Shown here piece by piece: positions 19,745-30,898 of a stretch of DNA of 64,000 nucleotides (within the stretch, counting starts at the first letter, position 1; each line of letters begins with the position of its first letter). The stretch covers positions 6,495,501 to 6,559,500 of the forward strand of contig JAPFFF010000005.1 in assembly GCA_039105265.1 (NCBI GenBank), given 5' to 3'. This DNA is from Tritrichomonas musculus (Eukaryota > Parabasalia > Tritrichomonadida > Tritrichomonadidae). The position numbers and the translations under genes were made by a program. A model generated the notes under the pieces. The model made no database searches and had not been told where the DNA came from. It saw nothing but the letters and a program-made list of their open reading frames with translations.

Positions 19745-20991
19745 GTAAACATATTTCAATTAGTGGTAAGTATGAAAATTTTTTATTTTTAATATACAAA
19801 AATTTATGTTTTGAGATCTATTCGTAAATTTTGATTAAAAACCATAATTAATCTCGGTTAATAGAAAATGTTCGATGCCCAATACTTGATGTGTAAAAAC
19901 TCTGAAGTAATATGTGCATTTTCTGCTTTCAGTGTGTCAAGTTATATGTCTTTAGGTGTGAACTTTAGAGTAAGTTTATTCTTTTTAAGTGACTGTAGAA
20001 GAGGTAGGTTTTAACGTACATATTTGATATCTAGAGATGGATTATAAATAAAAATTAACATAAAAAAATATATTTATTCATTAAGAGTAGATGCAACAAA
20101 TTCAAAACATGATCGTTTTTTGAAATGTGATATGAAAATTATATTTTTTTTCTAAAATTTTTATCAGTTGTATTTATTATTTCGGAAAGTAAATAATAAA
20201 ATATATGTTGCAATGAGTTGTTTATTGATATTTAATATAGTGCATGCTAAATAATTATAAATTGTAAACTTTTTTGTTGGTTATTAGTATTTTTTTTATT
20301 AAAAGTAAGGTTCCAATGAAAGGATCCTTTTTATAATAGACTGAAAAATATTTTAATATATGTAAAAATGATTAATCATGATATTAATTCAAATTTTATA
20401 GATAATTATAATATGAATTTGGATTGATTATTTTTAGATTTCTTTGGGTTTAAAGCTGGATTCATGGGATAGTTAAGAACTTGTAGATTCACTAAGTTGG
20501 AAATCTTTCATTTAATAATTCAAATCCAATTCAAAAAGATAATTTAAAAAGAAAGAATTCAATTTTTTGTTTTGTTACAAAATTTTTCACATTTTTTCAT
20601 GAATAGAATTAAAATTTAGCTTAACGCGACCAAGGAATTATTCTCATATATTTGATATTTATTTATTTATAATTAATTTTATATTTTTAACAAATAAAGG
20701 ATGACCGCATGCAAATTTTTAGAATCGTGAATTTTTGCATTTTTCCCAGGAATTTTAATCTTTTATTTAAAAAGTGCAAATGCTCAAAATAAAGTTTTAT
20801 ATTTTGTTATTATAAAATCATAAAACCTTCTTACCAATGAGAAAAATCAATTTGACAGTCCACTTTTTGAGAAGGCTTGTCCAAAAAATTTGTTTGCAGC
20901 TACTCTATTCATTATCAAAAAAAAAAAAAAAAAAATATGAAAAATAATAAAAAAATATTCAAAATTATTAAAAAAGAATAATATTTTTTAT
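19745..20991. other. Convergent intergenic region, no gene seen
   Basis: About 1.25 kb of AT-rich DNA between the 3' ends of RidA and EF-1alpha. It contains one GTCCACTTTTTGA motif at about 20859. A short piece around it (GGCTTGTCCAAAAAA) resembles a piece near 10880 (GCCTTGCCCAAAAAA). No ORF or RNA gene is supported. Confidence 0.5.
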
Positions 20992-22311
20992 TTATTTCTT
21001 CTTCTTATCTTCTTGCTTCTTCTTTTCAACGGCACGGATAACGCCGACAGCGACTGTCTGCTTCATATCACGAACAGCGAAACGACCAAGAGCTGGATAT
21101 TCTTTGAATGTTTCAACAACAAGTGGCTTGGATGGTTCAATAACAACAACAGCTGCATCATCCTTTTGGATCCATTCTGGATCTTCTGTAACTTTCTTAC
21201 CATGACGACGGTCGATACGTTGAACAAGTTTGGCAAACTTGCATGCAACGTGTGCTGTGTGGCAGTCGAAAACTGGTTGGTAACCAGCATGGATCTTTCC
21301 TGGGTGGTTGGAAATGATCATTTGTGCTGTGAAGTTAACGCATTCAGCTGGTGGGTCACGAGCTTGTTCTCCACAAACGTGTCCACGTTTGATATCTGAA
21401 GCTGGAACCTTAACGTTGAAACCAACGTTATCTCCTGGGATGGCTTCTGGAAGTTGTTGGTGGTGCATTTCGATGGATTTGACATCGGTTTGAACACCAG
21501 ATGGGGCGAAAACGATTTGTTGGCCTGGCTTCATGATACCAGATTCAACACGTCCGACTGGAACGGTACCGATACCTGAGATCTTGTAAACATCTTGAAC
21601 TGGAAGACGAAGTGGCTTGTCAAATGGACGCTTGGGTGGTTCGAGTTTGTCGAGTTGTTCAACAAGTGTTGGGCCTGACCACCATGAAAGATTTGGTGAC
21701 TTTTCTGTCATGTTATCACCAGCAAATCCGGAGATTGGGACAAAGTTGTATTGTTCTGGCTTGAAACCAATGTTTGTAAGAATACGTGTCATTTCAGCTT
21801 TGATTTCGTCGAAACGCTTTTGGCTGTAGTTAACGGTCTTGTCATCCATCTTGTTAACAGCAACAATCATTTGCTTGATACCAAGAGTGAAAGCAAGAAG
21901 AGCGTGCTCACGGGTTTGACCTTGTTCGGAGATACCACCTTCGAAACCACCAGTGGTTGAATCAATAACAAGAACAGCTGCATCTGCTTGTGATGTTCCT
22001 GTGATCATGTTCTTGATGAAGTCTCTGTGTCCTGGGGCATCAATGATTGTGAAGTAGTACTTGGCTGTTTCGAACTTCCAAAGGGAGATATCGATGGTGA
22101 TACCACGTTCACGTTCTGCTTTAAGGGTATCCATAACGTAAGCATATTTGAAGGAGGCCTTACCTTGTTGTTCGGCTTCTTTTTCGATTTGTGCAAGCTT
22201 TCTCTTATCAATACCACCTAACTTGTAGATAAGGTGTCCTGTGGTTGTGGATTTACCTGCATCGACGTGGCCAATAACGACGATGTTGATATGTTCTTTC
22301 TCTTTACCCAT
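20992..22311 (-). CDS. EF1A: Translation elongation factor 1-alpha (eEF1A)
   Basis: A 439-aa complete GTPase that delivers aminoacyl-tRNA to the ribosome. GTP-binding motifs: G1 GHVDAGKST at 14-22, G3 DAPGH at 91-95, G4 NKMD at 153-156, and a later SGFAGDN segment. Domains 2 and 3 follow, with the usual [23 protein letters not shown] and [13 protein letters not shown] blocks and a Lys-rich tail ([10 protein letters not shown]). The coding sequence is markedly richer in G and C than its neighbours, with strong codon bias, as expected of a very highly expressed gene. A TCACTTT initiator-like box lies about 8 nt before the ATG. It is divergent from the Furry-like gene across 1.1 kb. Confidence 0.98.
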   Translation of the reverse strand: MGKEKEHINIVVIGHVDAGKSTTTGHLIYKLGGIDKRKLAQIEKEAEQQGKASFKYAYVMDTLKAERERGITIDISLWKFETAKYYFTIIDAPGHRDFIKNMITGTSQADAAVLVIDSTTGGFEGGISEQGQTREHALLAFTLGIKQMIVAVNKMDDKTVNYSQKRFDEIKAEMTRILTNIGFKPEQYNFVPISGFAGDNMTEKSPNLSWWSGPTLVEQLDKLEPPKRPFDKPLRLPVQDVYKISGIGTVPVGRVESGIMKPGQQIVFAPSGVQTDVKSIEMHHQQLPEAIPGDNVGFNVKVPASDIKRGHVCGEQARDPPAECVNFTAQMIISNHPGKIHAGYQPVFDCHTAHVACKFAKLVQRIDRRHGKKVTEDPEWIQKDDAAVVVIEPSKPLVVETFKEYPALGRFAVRDMKQTVAVGVIRAVEKKKQEDKKKK

Positions 22312-22319
22312 GAGAAATT

Positions 22320-22326
22320 AAAGTGA
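22320..22326 (-). promoter_or_regulatory. Initiator-like element (TCACTTT) of EF-1alpha
   Basis: On the minus strand TCACTTT precedes the start codon by 8 nt. An ATCACTTTTTAAGG motif lies about 115 nt further upstream. Position and sequence match the boxes seen before RidA and the 7618 gene. Confidence 0.55.
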
Positions 22327-23437
22327 AGAGTTTTAATGACACTTCATGCTACTTCAATTTCCTTTATTCAATTTTACCATGGTCCAACTATTGAATTAAT
22401 ATCTCTCTTTTTAAATATATCAAGACCTTAAAAAGTGATGTCTCTCTCAATTATATATGTTCATGGTCGTTCTTTTTCTATATTCCTTTGGCCAAGCCTT
22501 TCAATTTCTCGTTCGATTTTTTCTTTCTTATGATCTCTATGTATACTCTGATATTCTTATTTTTAGAGATTATCCATAATTAAATAATGTTTTTAATAAT
22601 TAAAAACAATTAAAATTTTTATTTTTTCTGAATAAATATGGCCTAATTTATTGAAAATATAAATTTTATAGATAAAAATCTTAATTGTGTTGATTGAGAA
22701 AATTTTTTATATCGACACAAAAGTCTAGATTCATCCCTCATTAATTTTAAGCAAAAAGATTTTACAAAGGATATCACCTTAATACAACATAATTATTTCG
22801 TTGCTTATTAAAATTTTATCATTTTTAACCATTTTTGAATACTTTTGTTTTTTTTTTTCTCTTTATTGATATGTACTTAATCTGTTTCTCGAATTGCTAT
22901 CTTCTATAACTTGGTTTATACTTTTTTCTGATTTTTTTAAACATTTTCATATTTTAATTATATTATAACCAAAGAATAATCTATTCACATATTTAAAATA
23001 TAGTGAAATATATATATATAAATCACATTCTATACTTGCTTTTTGGTCATTAATACTTATTCTATAAACATTTTTTATTAATAAATTATTTTATCATCAC
23101 TTTAATTGTTGCAAAACTGTCAGTAATAATGGTAGCAATTTTTGTTGATTCTGCATCATTATGCATTCCTCTATCTTTCATACATGATAAATCAAACTTT
23201 GATTAAAACTTTTCAAAATATTGATTAACTCAGAACAATAATAATATGCTTATCTTTATTTTATTTTTAAAAATCTAATAAATTACCTTAAAATAAATTA
23301 TTACAATATTAAATAATTACTTATTTTCTTTTTAATTTATTAAATATAATTAGATATCAAAATAATTTGATATTTGATATATAATATATTTCTTTATTCA
23401 AAAATTGAATTTTATAATAAAGAAGTAAAAAAGAGAA
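22327..23437. other. Divergent intergenic region between EF-1alpha and the Furry-like gene
   Basis: About 1.1 kb of AT-rich DNA with promoter function presumed at both ends. No ORF or RNA gene is seen. Confidence 0.5.
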
Positions 23438-26400
23438 ATGAGCAACATCGTTGCTCTTTTTGATGCTGTTTTGAACAGCTTTCTTCAATCATTTGCTCCA
23501 ATAGTTGATCAACACTTTCATGAATTTGATATTCAAATTTCATCTCGAAAATATTCAAAAGAAGAACTTGATTCTTTTCTTGAAAAAGCATTTATTTTAT
23601 TTCCTCGTAAAGAAAGCAGTTATATAGACATACTTGAAAAATTGACTTCTTTTGCTAGTTCAAATTCCACTTTTATAATTGGTCATCTTTGCTCCAAACT
23701 TACCAATGAGATCAGTCGCAAAGCAGACAGCTTACCATCCTTACAAATCATTACCTTGCTTACCTATAAAGGTACTAATTACCATCATTTCATGTTTCTA
23801 CATTATTTAATCCTTATAATACTGAGCGACCTATTATTAAAAATCATTTCCAAATTTCCTTCTGCTCAATCTTCAGATAAGATTGTTAAATTTGGTTATA
23901 GTTTGTGCATTCAAAATTCCAAATTACGTTTTCTTCAAAATTTAATAATTGATACATGGTCATACATTTTTTATTATGTTTCATTAAATAATTTGGAATG
24001 CATAATCAAAAATTTTAACGTTAAATTTGATCAAGAAAATACAAATCAAACATTCAAGCTAATTCATAGAATTAGTGGAAATCAAACAATGGCTGACTTA
24101 ATACTGCAATCATTTATTCAATTAAAAAGGAGAAAAATTCTTAATTCTGAGTTATTACTTGATCTTTCTGTTTTGCTCTCCCGAATAAACTGCAATGTCG
24201 AAACCCTTTCAGAATTTTTAAAAATAATTTGGGAGGCGAAAGGCATTGATGAGTTAAAATTTGGATCAATCATTATGATTTCTGCTCTTTTTAACAGGAT
24301 TCCATCCCAAGCAAAAAAAATTTTACAATTTTACCAAACTCGTGTTTTTAAGCATGCGCAAAATGATAAAAAAGTTGAACGATCGGTAAAATCTTTTCTT
24401 ATTTTAATACGCGGCGATATTTCAAAAATACAAGGACCAAGTTATGATAGAAATCCTCTTTCTTATATTTCAGCAACGAGGCCTCCATTTTTTTCATCAC
24501 CATCATCATCTTCATCATCTCCTTCATCACAGAAACAAAAAAACCAAAGTAATTCAGAATCGTTTATTATGACATTTATGAAAGTGTTTTTTCCAAAATC
24601 CAATTTTTCAATATGCCCTAATCTCTTTAGAGATATTTTGATTCAATTGGCATCTATTGACATCAATGAGTTTACAACATTTCTTTTGCCAAAATTTTTA
24701 TCTTTGAACCATAATGATTATCGTCTTATTGTCATTCTAGATGTTATACCTTATTTAAATCGAGAAGAATTCATTGAAAAAAGTTTTTGCCATGCGACTA
24801 TACAGCAAATCTCAACTATTAATCAAAGCATTAAGAAAATAATTTTTGAAATGATTCCTGTTTTACAAAATTCTGGTAAAGAACAACCGAAAGTGATTAA
24901 CTCCAGTTCGATTCAAATACAATCAATTATTGATGAAGCCGATCATTTTGTTAATGATTTTTTCCAAAGAAATAACTTTACATTATTTGATTATAACCAT
25001 AATGACAGGAAATTTGAGAAGAATTCTGGCTACACAAGCCAGGACAGTATATCACTTGCATTAAATATATTGAACTGCATCAAAATCACCTTTTCAAATT
25101 CCGATTTCTTACAAAATCCAGAATTAATTAATACAATTATTGAATTAAGTTGTTCAATCGATCAACCAACCTCAGAAATTGCCACTAGCATTTGTTATGA
25201 CAACATGAATGCTCCAGAAATCCAACCATTATTTATTAAAGAAACCCTAAAATCTATTTCCAGTACTGAATCAAATGAAATACGATCAAAATCCATTCAA
25301 TTTCTTTCTTATTCACTTCTACATTTAAAGTATAAAATAACGAACGAAGATGAGACCAACTTATATGAATTAGAAGCAGCATCTCTAATATGTTTAATGA
25401 GTAGCTCTTCTTTTTGTCGATCTCTTGCATTGAATCTATTCAAACAAATCATATCACTCAAACCCAATTCAGAAGTGATATTACATCACATGGTTGAGTT
25501 GAATGATTCCATAATAGAAAAGGTTAAGCATTTTATGATGGTTTTAAACGTCCCAGAGAAGCCTTTTATTACTTTACCTTTAATCGGCCATATAAGCCTT
25601 GAAACTGCCTGCCATTGCAAATATAACGATCTCTGGATCATCAACTATTCTGAGATACTCAACATCTTCATTGATCTTAAACTCAGCGCTGTCCTCAAGT
25701 TCATCAATGTGAACTTGCAAAATCGGTTTGATTCAATTCGAAAAACCGCCAAACAAAAGAAAAAGAGCAAAAAACAAAACAATAATGAAACTGACAATAA
25801 TGATGGATGTGCAGATTTTAGCCTAGTTTCATTTTTCCTTTGTTACATTGACACTTTTGCATCAGGTGTAGAATTCAATGAAAAATCATCGGACTCATCA
25901 TGGTACATTGAAAAAGTTGACACAATATGCAAAAAGGTTTTAAAGTGTAACTCGATGACAATCAAACGAAGCTTGATTAAATCATTTCGTTTTTTAAACT
26001 GGCGAGTTATACCAACCGTTTTACACAGTGCAATCAACGCCGATACAAATTTATATTCCGACTTATCGGAAGAACTTTCTCTGATCATACAAAATCCCAC
26101 AAATGTGAGCAAGATCTTCTCGCAAGTCTTCCACATTCTCATTCCATATCTGAACACATTCCAGACCTATTTTAAGGACATTCAAATAAACGGAATGAGC
26201 GAAATTAAGTGGAATGAAGCACTATTCAAAAAGTTGAAAAAAAACGAAGCAATTTGTATCAATTATTGCATACTAATTTCGGTTGCTTTCAAAAAGTCGA
26301 AAAGACAAATTTCAGAGAATGAATGGCCATTGTCCTATCGTCAATTACATGTCAGATTTCTCACAAATTGGGGCCAACTTTCCTCTGATTTCGGCTTTGA

Positions 26401-29400
26401 AAAATTGAAGGCTTATTCGGTCAATGCTTTAATACCTATTTTGAAATCAGGCACCATTTTTACTAACGGCTTTGAATTCAATTTATCAATGCTTGACATG
26501 CTTGTTCAATTCGACCTCGCTGATTATTCAGTCCTCGATTCGCTGCTCTTCTTTCATTCTGATATTTTGCTCAGCGTTTTCATCAAGCAAGTTTTATTGG
26601 GGGATCAACGGGAGTCACAAATCTTCCTTAATTCTATCGTCACCACTTTGAAAAAGCTCGACGATAGCGTTGATATTCAGCAATGCGGAGGAAGTCTTGT
26701 TTTGCTTGCCATTTTTTGCTATTCTGAGCAAATGAACGATCAAGCTTGGCAGTTTATTCTTCAACGAATCGCAGTTCTTCTTTTGAATGAACGCGAAGAC
26801 AGCGACACTGTTCAAATGATCGACAAAGCTGAGAACATCTCATTTGTATCTGATGTCTTTCAATTCTTAACTGAGCAATTCATTCAATTTTCATTTGATG
26901 TCATCAAAGTCTCTCAAAAGTTGGTTGTCATCAAAATGATTGTCAACTTTTTGAAGCCGTGGATTGAAAAATTGAGAATTCTTCCAACTCAAGGATTCAT
27001 CATTCCAGGCATTCCTACCAAATTCAGAATTTTTTCTGTTTTGACCTTTTTCAATGAAATTTTATCTCTTTCGCAATCTTTGAATAACGAACAACTTGAC
27101 ATCTTCTCAAACGTTTGGTATAACTTATTGAAATCTTCTGATAACAACGTCATCGTGTTGCTTCTTCTGTTTGAATATGAGAAGAATGACATTAAACAAA
27201 AAATCTTCGAGAAACTTCTCGACAAGGATCCAAAAATGATCACCAAATTCTTAATCAAACGTTGTTCCTTTGCGTTTTGGTATTTCATTAAGACACAAAG
27301 AAGAACTAATCTTAGCTTTCAAAGTTGGATGCTGAAAGTTTTAGCACGTTCATTCATCGACTATAAAAAAGAAGCAACAAAGAAGTTTGTTTTGGCATTT
27401 CATTATTCTTTATTGTTTATTGAAAAAGCTGGTGAACTTTTTAATGCTTTAATCGAAGTCTTGAATCTCGAACCAGTTGATTCATGCTACGTTTGGACAT
27501 CAGATACGGACATTGAAAATTCAATGGGTGTCACGACGATCATTTTCAATTCAATTAATAAAATTAAGGAAACTAATCCTAGAGCAATTGAGAAATGGTC
27601 ACTCGAAGCTACAAGATGGGCTGTTGCCTGTAATGATTTACGAATTGCTCATCGAAGTTTAATTATTTTAAATTGTTTGGAATATCCTCTTGATACTTCC
27701 TTTACTCGTCTTCTTTCATCTTCTGTTCTTTACTTCTTGAATCATGCTTCTTTAATTGGACCTCTGACTTACTTATCAAATATGACAACAACAGAAAATG
27801 AAAATGAAATAGAAGATGATAATTTTATTGATAACGTTACTTTTAATTTAAATCTAGATGAAAATCATCAGTTTAGCTCTTCTTCATCTTCAAAAATAGC
27901 GAAAAGTTTACCAGATCCAAAATTATCTAATTCATCATTTTCATCATCTTTGATGATTCATGTTACATCTTCGAATTCCGATTCTTACAATTCTTACAAT
28001 TCAGAAAATGATGAAATATCTTGCTATTTCAGTCATAATGAAACAATTGATGAAGAAAATATTGTCCCTTCAATTGATGACGTTTCTTATTATGTAAGCG
28101 AATGTTTTAAATTACTTAATCGTCATTTCGAAGAGCCAGACATTCCTGCATTTGCTTTTAAATTCGCTTCTTGCTTCGTTCATTATCGTCCTTTTTTGAG
28201 GAATTGTTTGGGTAACGCTTTACCTTTATTCATGAGCTGTTATAGTTATCCTTTACTTAGACAAACAATAGATAAAAGAATCATTATTGATGCATTCATT
28301 CCATTTTCAAGATCACTTGAAAATAGTCGAAAATCACAAGAAACTTTCATCGATATTATCATTAAAATTAAAAGTCCTGAACTTTATTTGGTAGCTTCAA
28401 TTTTCTTGACAAAAAGTGATGGACAATTTATTCTACCTTCAATTGATATCGGAATGTCCTATGAACAAATAATGAGTAAAAAATATAGTCAAGAAGAGAT
28501 TCAAAGTGCTTTGGCAATTTTCGCTGAAATTTTGAAAAATTGTTCAAAACAACTTTCAAACTCAATTTTTATTGTGGCTAATGAAATTCTTTTGAAGTAT
28601 GGAAAAGTGATTGATAAGTCTTCATTCGTTCCAATTTATGCATGCGCATTATCATTGATAGCTGTATTTGAATCTGCATATCAATTCGTTCAAACTGTAT
28701 CACAAATAGCTCCATCAATCATGTCACTTAAAAGTAACGAATGGCCTCCTTCTGTAGTGAGTATCGACGATGTGAAATCATCGATCTCTGAAATAATTAA
28801 AGATATGAACAAAAATAAGAGAAAGAAGGAAAAATTGAAAAAAAGATCTGGAACAATTAGAAATAATAATAATAATGCTATCAAATTGAGTTCAACTATC
28901 AAATCACCTATTTCTTCTTCAAAAACAGTTTTTAAGCCTCCTTTGCAAAATATTCCTTTGACACGCTCTTCTTCAAAATCGTCTTTAAAATCTTCTTCTA
29001 CAAGATTTTCAGCAGGCGACGTTTTTAAGAATAAATCTGGTTTGATTGGTAATCCAATCAAAAATGATGAGAGAGATGAAATTGTACCTATTACCAAATG
29101 TAAAGAAATTAAACACTTATTTGGCCTCATAGACCAAAAAAACCCGCCAAAAATAATTCCATTTGCATCGCACTATGAAATGATAATAGGACTGACCAAA
29201 GAAGTAAAAAAGAAAATGAAATTGAAAATGAAGGAAGAAAAGATATTATCTTCGAGAAATCGTACTTCTTCGTTTTCACTTACATCACCATATTTATCGA
29301 ATAAGTCTATGGTACTTGTTATGGCTATGCAGGATAGAAGTTCATCCAAATTGAATTTAACTAGATTAAATAAAATGAAAATTAGAGATATGGAGCTCGA

Positions 29401-29551
29401 CTTGCCTGACGGTGATGAAGATAATAGAGATAAGTTTATTGTACCTTTCTCAGAATTTTTGAAAATTAGTGAAGAAAATTCAAGCGAAATGTCCAATTCA
29501 TCAATGATGGGAAAAAGAAAGAAGAAAAAAAGATCATTGGATGGACTTTGA
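23438..29551 (+). CDS. Furry/Tao3/Mor2-like giant HEAT-repeat scaffold protein
   Basis: A 2037-aa single-exon ORF from an ATG. The sequence is built of helical repeats throughout. The segment near residue 1385, EKWSLEATRWAVACNDLRI followed by AHRS, matches the signature block of the Furry / Tao3 / Mor2 / PAG1 family (W..EALRWA..CP...LA.RS), and the length is typical. In animals and fungi these proteins bind NDR/LATS-type kinases and MOB and control cell polarity and morphogenesis. Low-complexity Ser/Pro/Asn-rich loops occur near 350 and 1470-1540, with a basic Ser-rich tail after about 1790. No catalytic motif is seen. The family call rests on that block and the architecture; a generic HEAT scaffold is the alternative. 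The central region (23700-23880) has an odd hydrophobic stretch that could hide a small error or insertion. Confidence 0.72.
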   Translation: MSNIVALFDAVLNSFLQSFAPIVDQHFHEFDIQISSRKYSKEELDSFLEKAFILFPRKESSYIDILEKLTSFASSNSTFIIGHLCSKLTNEISRKADSLPSLQIITLLTYKGTNYHHFMFLHYLILIILSDLLLKIISKFPSAQSSDKIVKFGYSLCIQNSKLRFLQNLIIDTWSYIFYYVSLNNLECIIKNFNVKFDQENTNQTFKLIHRISGNQTMADLILQSFIQLKRRKILNSELLLDLSVLLSRINCNVETLSEFLKIIWEAKGIDELKFGSIIMISALFNRIPSQAKKILQFYQTRVFKHAQNDKKVERSVKSFLILIRGDISKIQGPSYDRNPLSYISATRPPFFSSPSSSSSSPSSQKQKNQSNSESFIMTFMKVFFPKSNFSICPNLFRDILIQLASIDINEFTTFLLPKFLSLNHNDYRLIVILDVIPYLNREEFIEKSFCHATIQQISTINQSIKKIIFEMIPVLQNSGKEQPKVINSSSIQIQSIIDEADHFVNDFFQRNNFTLFDYNHNDRKFEKNSGYTSQDSISLALNILNCIKITFSNSDFLQNPELINTIIELSCSIDQPTSEIATSICYDNMNAPEIQPLFIKETLKSISSTESNEIRSKSIQFLSYSLLHLKYKITNEDETNLYELEAASLICLMSSSSFCRSLALNLFKQIISLKPNSEVILHHMVELNDSIIEKVKHFMMVLNVPEKPFITLPLIGHISLETACHCKYNDLWIINYSEILNIFIDLKLSAVLKFINVNLQNRFDSIRKTAKQKKKSKKQNNNETDNNDGCADFSLVSFFLCYIDTFASGVEFNEKSSDSSWYIEKVDTICKKVLKCNSMTIKRSLIKSFRFLNWRVIPTVLHSAINADTNLYSDLSEELSLIIQNPTNVSKIFSQVFHILIPYLNTFQTYFKDIQINGMSEIKWNEALFKKLKKNEAICINYCILISVAFKKSKRQISENEWPLSYRQLHVRFLTNWGQLSSDFGFEKLKAYSVNALIPILKSGTIFTNGFEFNLSMLDMLVQFDLADYSVLDSLLFFHSDILLSVFIKQVLLGDQRESQIFLNSIVTTLKKLDDSVDIQQCGGSLVLLAIFCYSEQMNDQAWQFILQRIAVLLLNEREDSDTVQMIDKAENISFVSDVFQFLTEQFIQFSFDVIKVSQKLVVIKMIVNFLKPWIEKLRILPTQGFIIPGIPTKFRIFSVLTFFNEILSLSQSLNNEQLDIFSNVWYNLLKSSDNNVIVLLLLFEYEKNDIKQKIFEKLLDKDPKMITKFLIKRCSFAFWYFIKTQRRTNLSFQSWMLKVLARSFIDYKKEATKKFVLAFHYSLLFIEKAGELFNALIEVLNLEPVDSCYVWTSDTDIENSMGVTTIIFNSINKIKETNPRAIEKWSLEATRWAVACNDLRIAHRSLIILNCLEYPLDTSFTRLLSSSVLYFLNHASLIGPLTYLSNMTTTENENEIEDDNFIDNVTFNLNLDENHQFSSSSSSKIAKSLPDPKLSNSSFSSSLMIHVTSSNSDSYNSYNSENDEISCYFSHNETIDEENIVPSIDDVSYYVSECFKLLNRHFEEPDIPAFAFKFASCFVHYRPFLRNCLGNALPLFMSCYSYPLLRQTIDKRIIIDAFIPFSRSLENSRKSQETFIDIIIKIKSPELYLVASIFLTKSDGQFILPSIDIGMSYEQIMSKKYSQEEIQSALAIFAEILKNCSKQLSNSIFIVANEILLKYGKVIDKSSFVPIYACALSLIAVFESAYQFVQTVSQIAPSIMSLKSNEWPPSVVSIDDVKSSISEIIKDMNKNKRKKEKLKKRSGTIRNNNNNAIKLSSTIKSPISSSKTVFKPPLQNIPLTRSSSKSSLKSSSTRFSAGDVFKNKSGLIGNPIKNDERDEIVPITKCKEIKHLFGLIDQKNPPKIIPFASHYEMIIGLTKEVKKKMKLKMKEEKILSSRNRTSSFSLTSPYLSNKSMVLVMAMQDRSSSKLNLTRLNKMKIRDMELDLPDGDEDNRDKFIVPFSEFLKISEENSSEMSNSSMMGKRKKKKRSLDGL

Positions 29552-29877
29552 TTTTTTATCACAAATTTTGTATTTTTATTGTATAAAATGTTTTAGAAAT
29601 CTTTTAAATCCATTGTTTATATTAGCTATTCTAAAAATTTACTTTTTATTGGAAAATATTAATATTTATTTTTTACAATATTTCTAAAAGAAACAAAATA
29701 TGATATATAATACCTCAACAAAATTATTAATGTGCATGATTTAAATTCATTATACCTGAAATTTTTGCCATGCTTGATTATTTAAAATGATTCAAAATAC
29801 TTTAATATCATATTTTGATTTACTAAATATTTTTCTTTGATATGTTCACTTAAACTATCAATATCTACTCAATTTTT
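29552..29877. other. Intergenic AT-rich DNA
   Basis: The 3' flank of the Furry-like gene up to the outer edge of the inverted duplication. Nothing else is seen. Confidence 0.5.
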
Positions 29878-30024
29878 TTATTTTAAAGTTTAAATTTAAT
29901 GTTCAAGAAAATGATCATTTGTAAATTAGTTTTGTTATAGATCGATGAATAAAAAAAAAGAAATAAATAATTAGAGAAATGCTCTATTTTTATTTAAACA
30001 TCATAATAAACTTAATATTATTGA

Positions 30025-30648
30025 TTACATAAGTGCATCACAAATGCTATCTTCATCGAATTCTGCGTATTCACAAACTTTACTTCCACTCCTTCTTTTT
30101 GGTGATTTCTTTTCTTTTGAATTTGAACGATTGTTGTTTTTGCCACTCATATTGTCTTGTTTAACATTTTTGAAAGGAGAAGTGAAAGATAATTGAATCT
30201 TCATGGTTCCAACAACGATTCTTTCAACATTCTTTTTATGTTCTTCTCTCATTTGTTTCTGAAGAGGATAATAAACATTGAACGATTTAATTTCTGTGCT
30301 TACCATTCCAGATGTAATTTGTTCTGTTGGCATTTCTTTGAAATCTTTTAATTGAATTACTGTTGATGCAATGATTGGGTTTTCTGTGAGGAATGAAGTC
30401 TTCTTTCTGAAAACCATGACAATCTTCTTTGTTTGATTTGTGATGTTTAGTGAGAAGAGATGATTAGTATAATCCATTAATTTTCCTTTGATTGTAAAAT
30501 GTTGTTTTGTTATATCTGGCATTGTGGTGATACTAACACGAATTGCTTCCTTTTCTTTAATGATTTGCTTTGGTAATGAGAATTGTAACAAATGGATGTT
30601 AAGGCCATTTTGGAATCTTGAGTTGTTTTGTGTTGTTACTGTGTTCAT
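30025..30648 (-). CDS. C2-like domain protein, copy 1 of an inverted gene pair
   Basis: A 207-aa protein. Residues about 10-105 alternate beta-strand-like segments (LNIHLLQFSLP, AIRVSITTMP, HFTIKGKLMDY, LFSLNITN, KIVMVFRKK, IASTVIQLKDF), with the rhythm of a degenerate C2 domain that lacks an obvious set of Ca2+-binding aspartates. A mid-region (KQMREEHKKNVERIVVGTMKIQLSFTS in two parts) may be the last strands. The C-terminus is basic and Ser-rich (SKEKKSPKRRSGSK), then acidic (EFDEDSICDALM). No membrane segment or signal is visible. A TCATTT initiator-like box lies about 13 nt before the ATG. The function is unknown; a membrane- or scaffold-binding adaptor is one possibility. Confidence 0.7.
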   Translation of the reverse strand: MNTVTTQNNSRFQNGLNIHLLQFSLPKQIIKEKEAIRVSITTMPDITKQHFTIKGKLMDYTNHLFSLNITNQTKKIVMVFRKKTSFLTENPIIASTVIQLKDFKEMPTEQITSGMVSTEIKSFNVYYPLQKQMREEHKKNVERIVVGTMKIQLSFTSPFKNVKQDNMSGKNNNRSNSKEKKSPKRRSGSKVCEYAEFDEDSICDALM

Positions 30649-30660
30649 ATTAATTAATAA

Positions 30661-30666
30661 AAATGA
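30661..30666 (-). promoter_or_regulatory. Initiator-like element (TCATTT) of C2-like copy 1
   Basis: Mirror image of the box at 30881-30886, within the conserved part of the inverted duplication. Confidence 0.45.
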
Positions 30667-30880
30667 ACTCAGAATATCATTTTTATTTTCTAAACAAAAT
30701 GTTTCAACTGAAAAATTTGATTATTTTATAATTTTCAATGACTATTTTTTTATGTTTACAAAAATGAGGGTTCTCTCAAAATATTTGAATTATTTCTTCT
30801 CAAATATTTGACTTGGTTATTTTTTAAATAAAAAACAATTTGATAGAAATTCATCATAAAATTAAATTGGTATTTTGAGT

Positions 30881-30886
30881 TCATTT
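30881..30886 (+). promoter_or_regulatory. Initiator-like element (TCATTT) of C2-like copy 2
   Basis: Thirteen bases lie between the box and the ATG at 30899. It is conserved in both arms of the duplication, while the sequence just outside it diverges. Confidence 0.45.
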
Positions 30887-30898
30887 TTATTAATTAAT

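Noticed and set aside
30531-30545. ACTAACAC string resembling the trichomonad branch/acceptor motif
   Set aside because: Lies inside a coding region on the opposite strand with no matching 5' splice site; no intron is needed.
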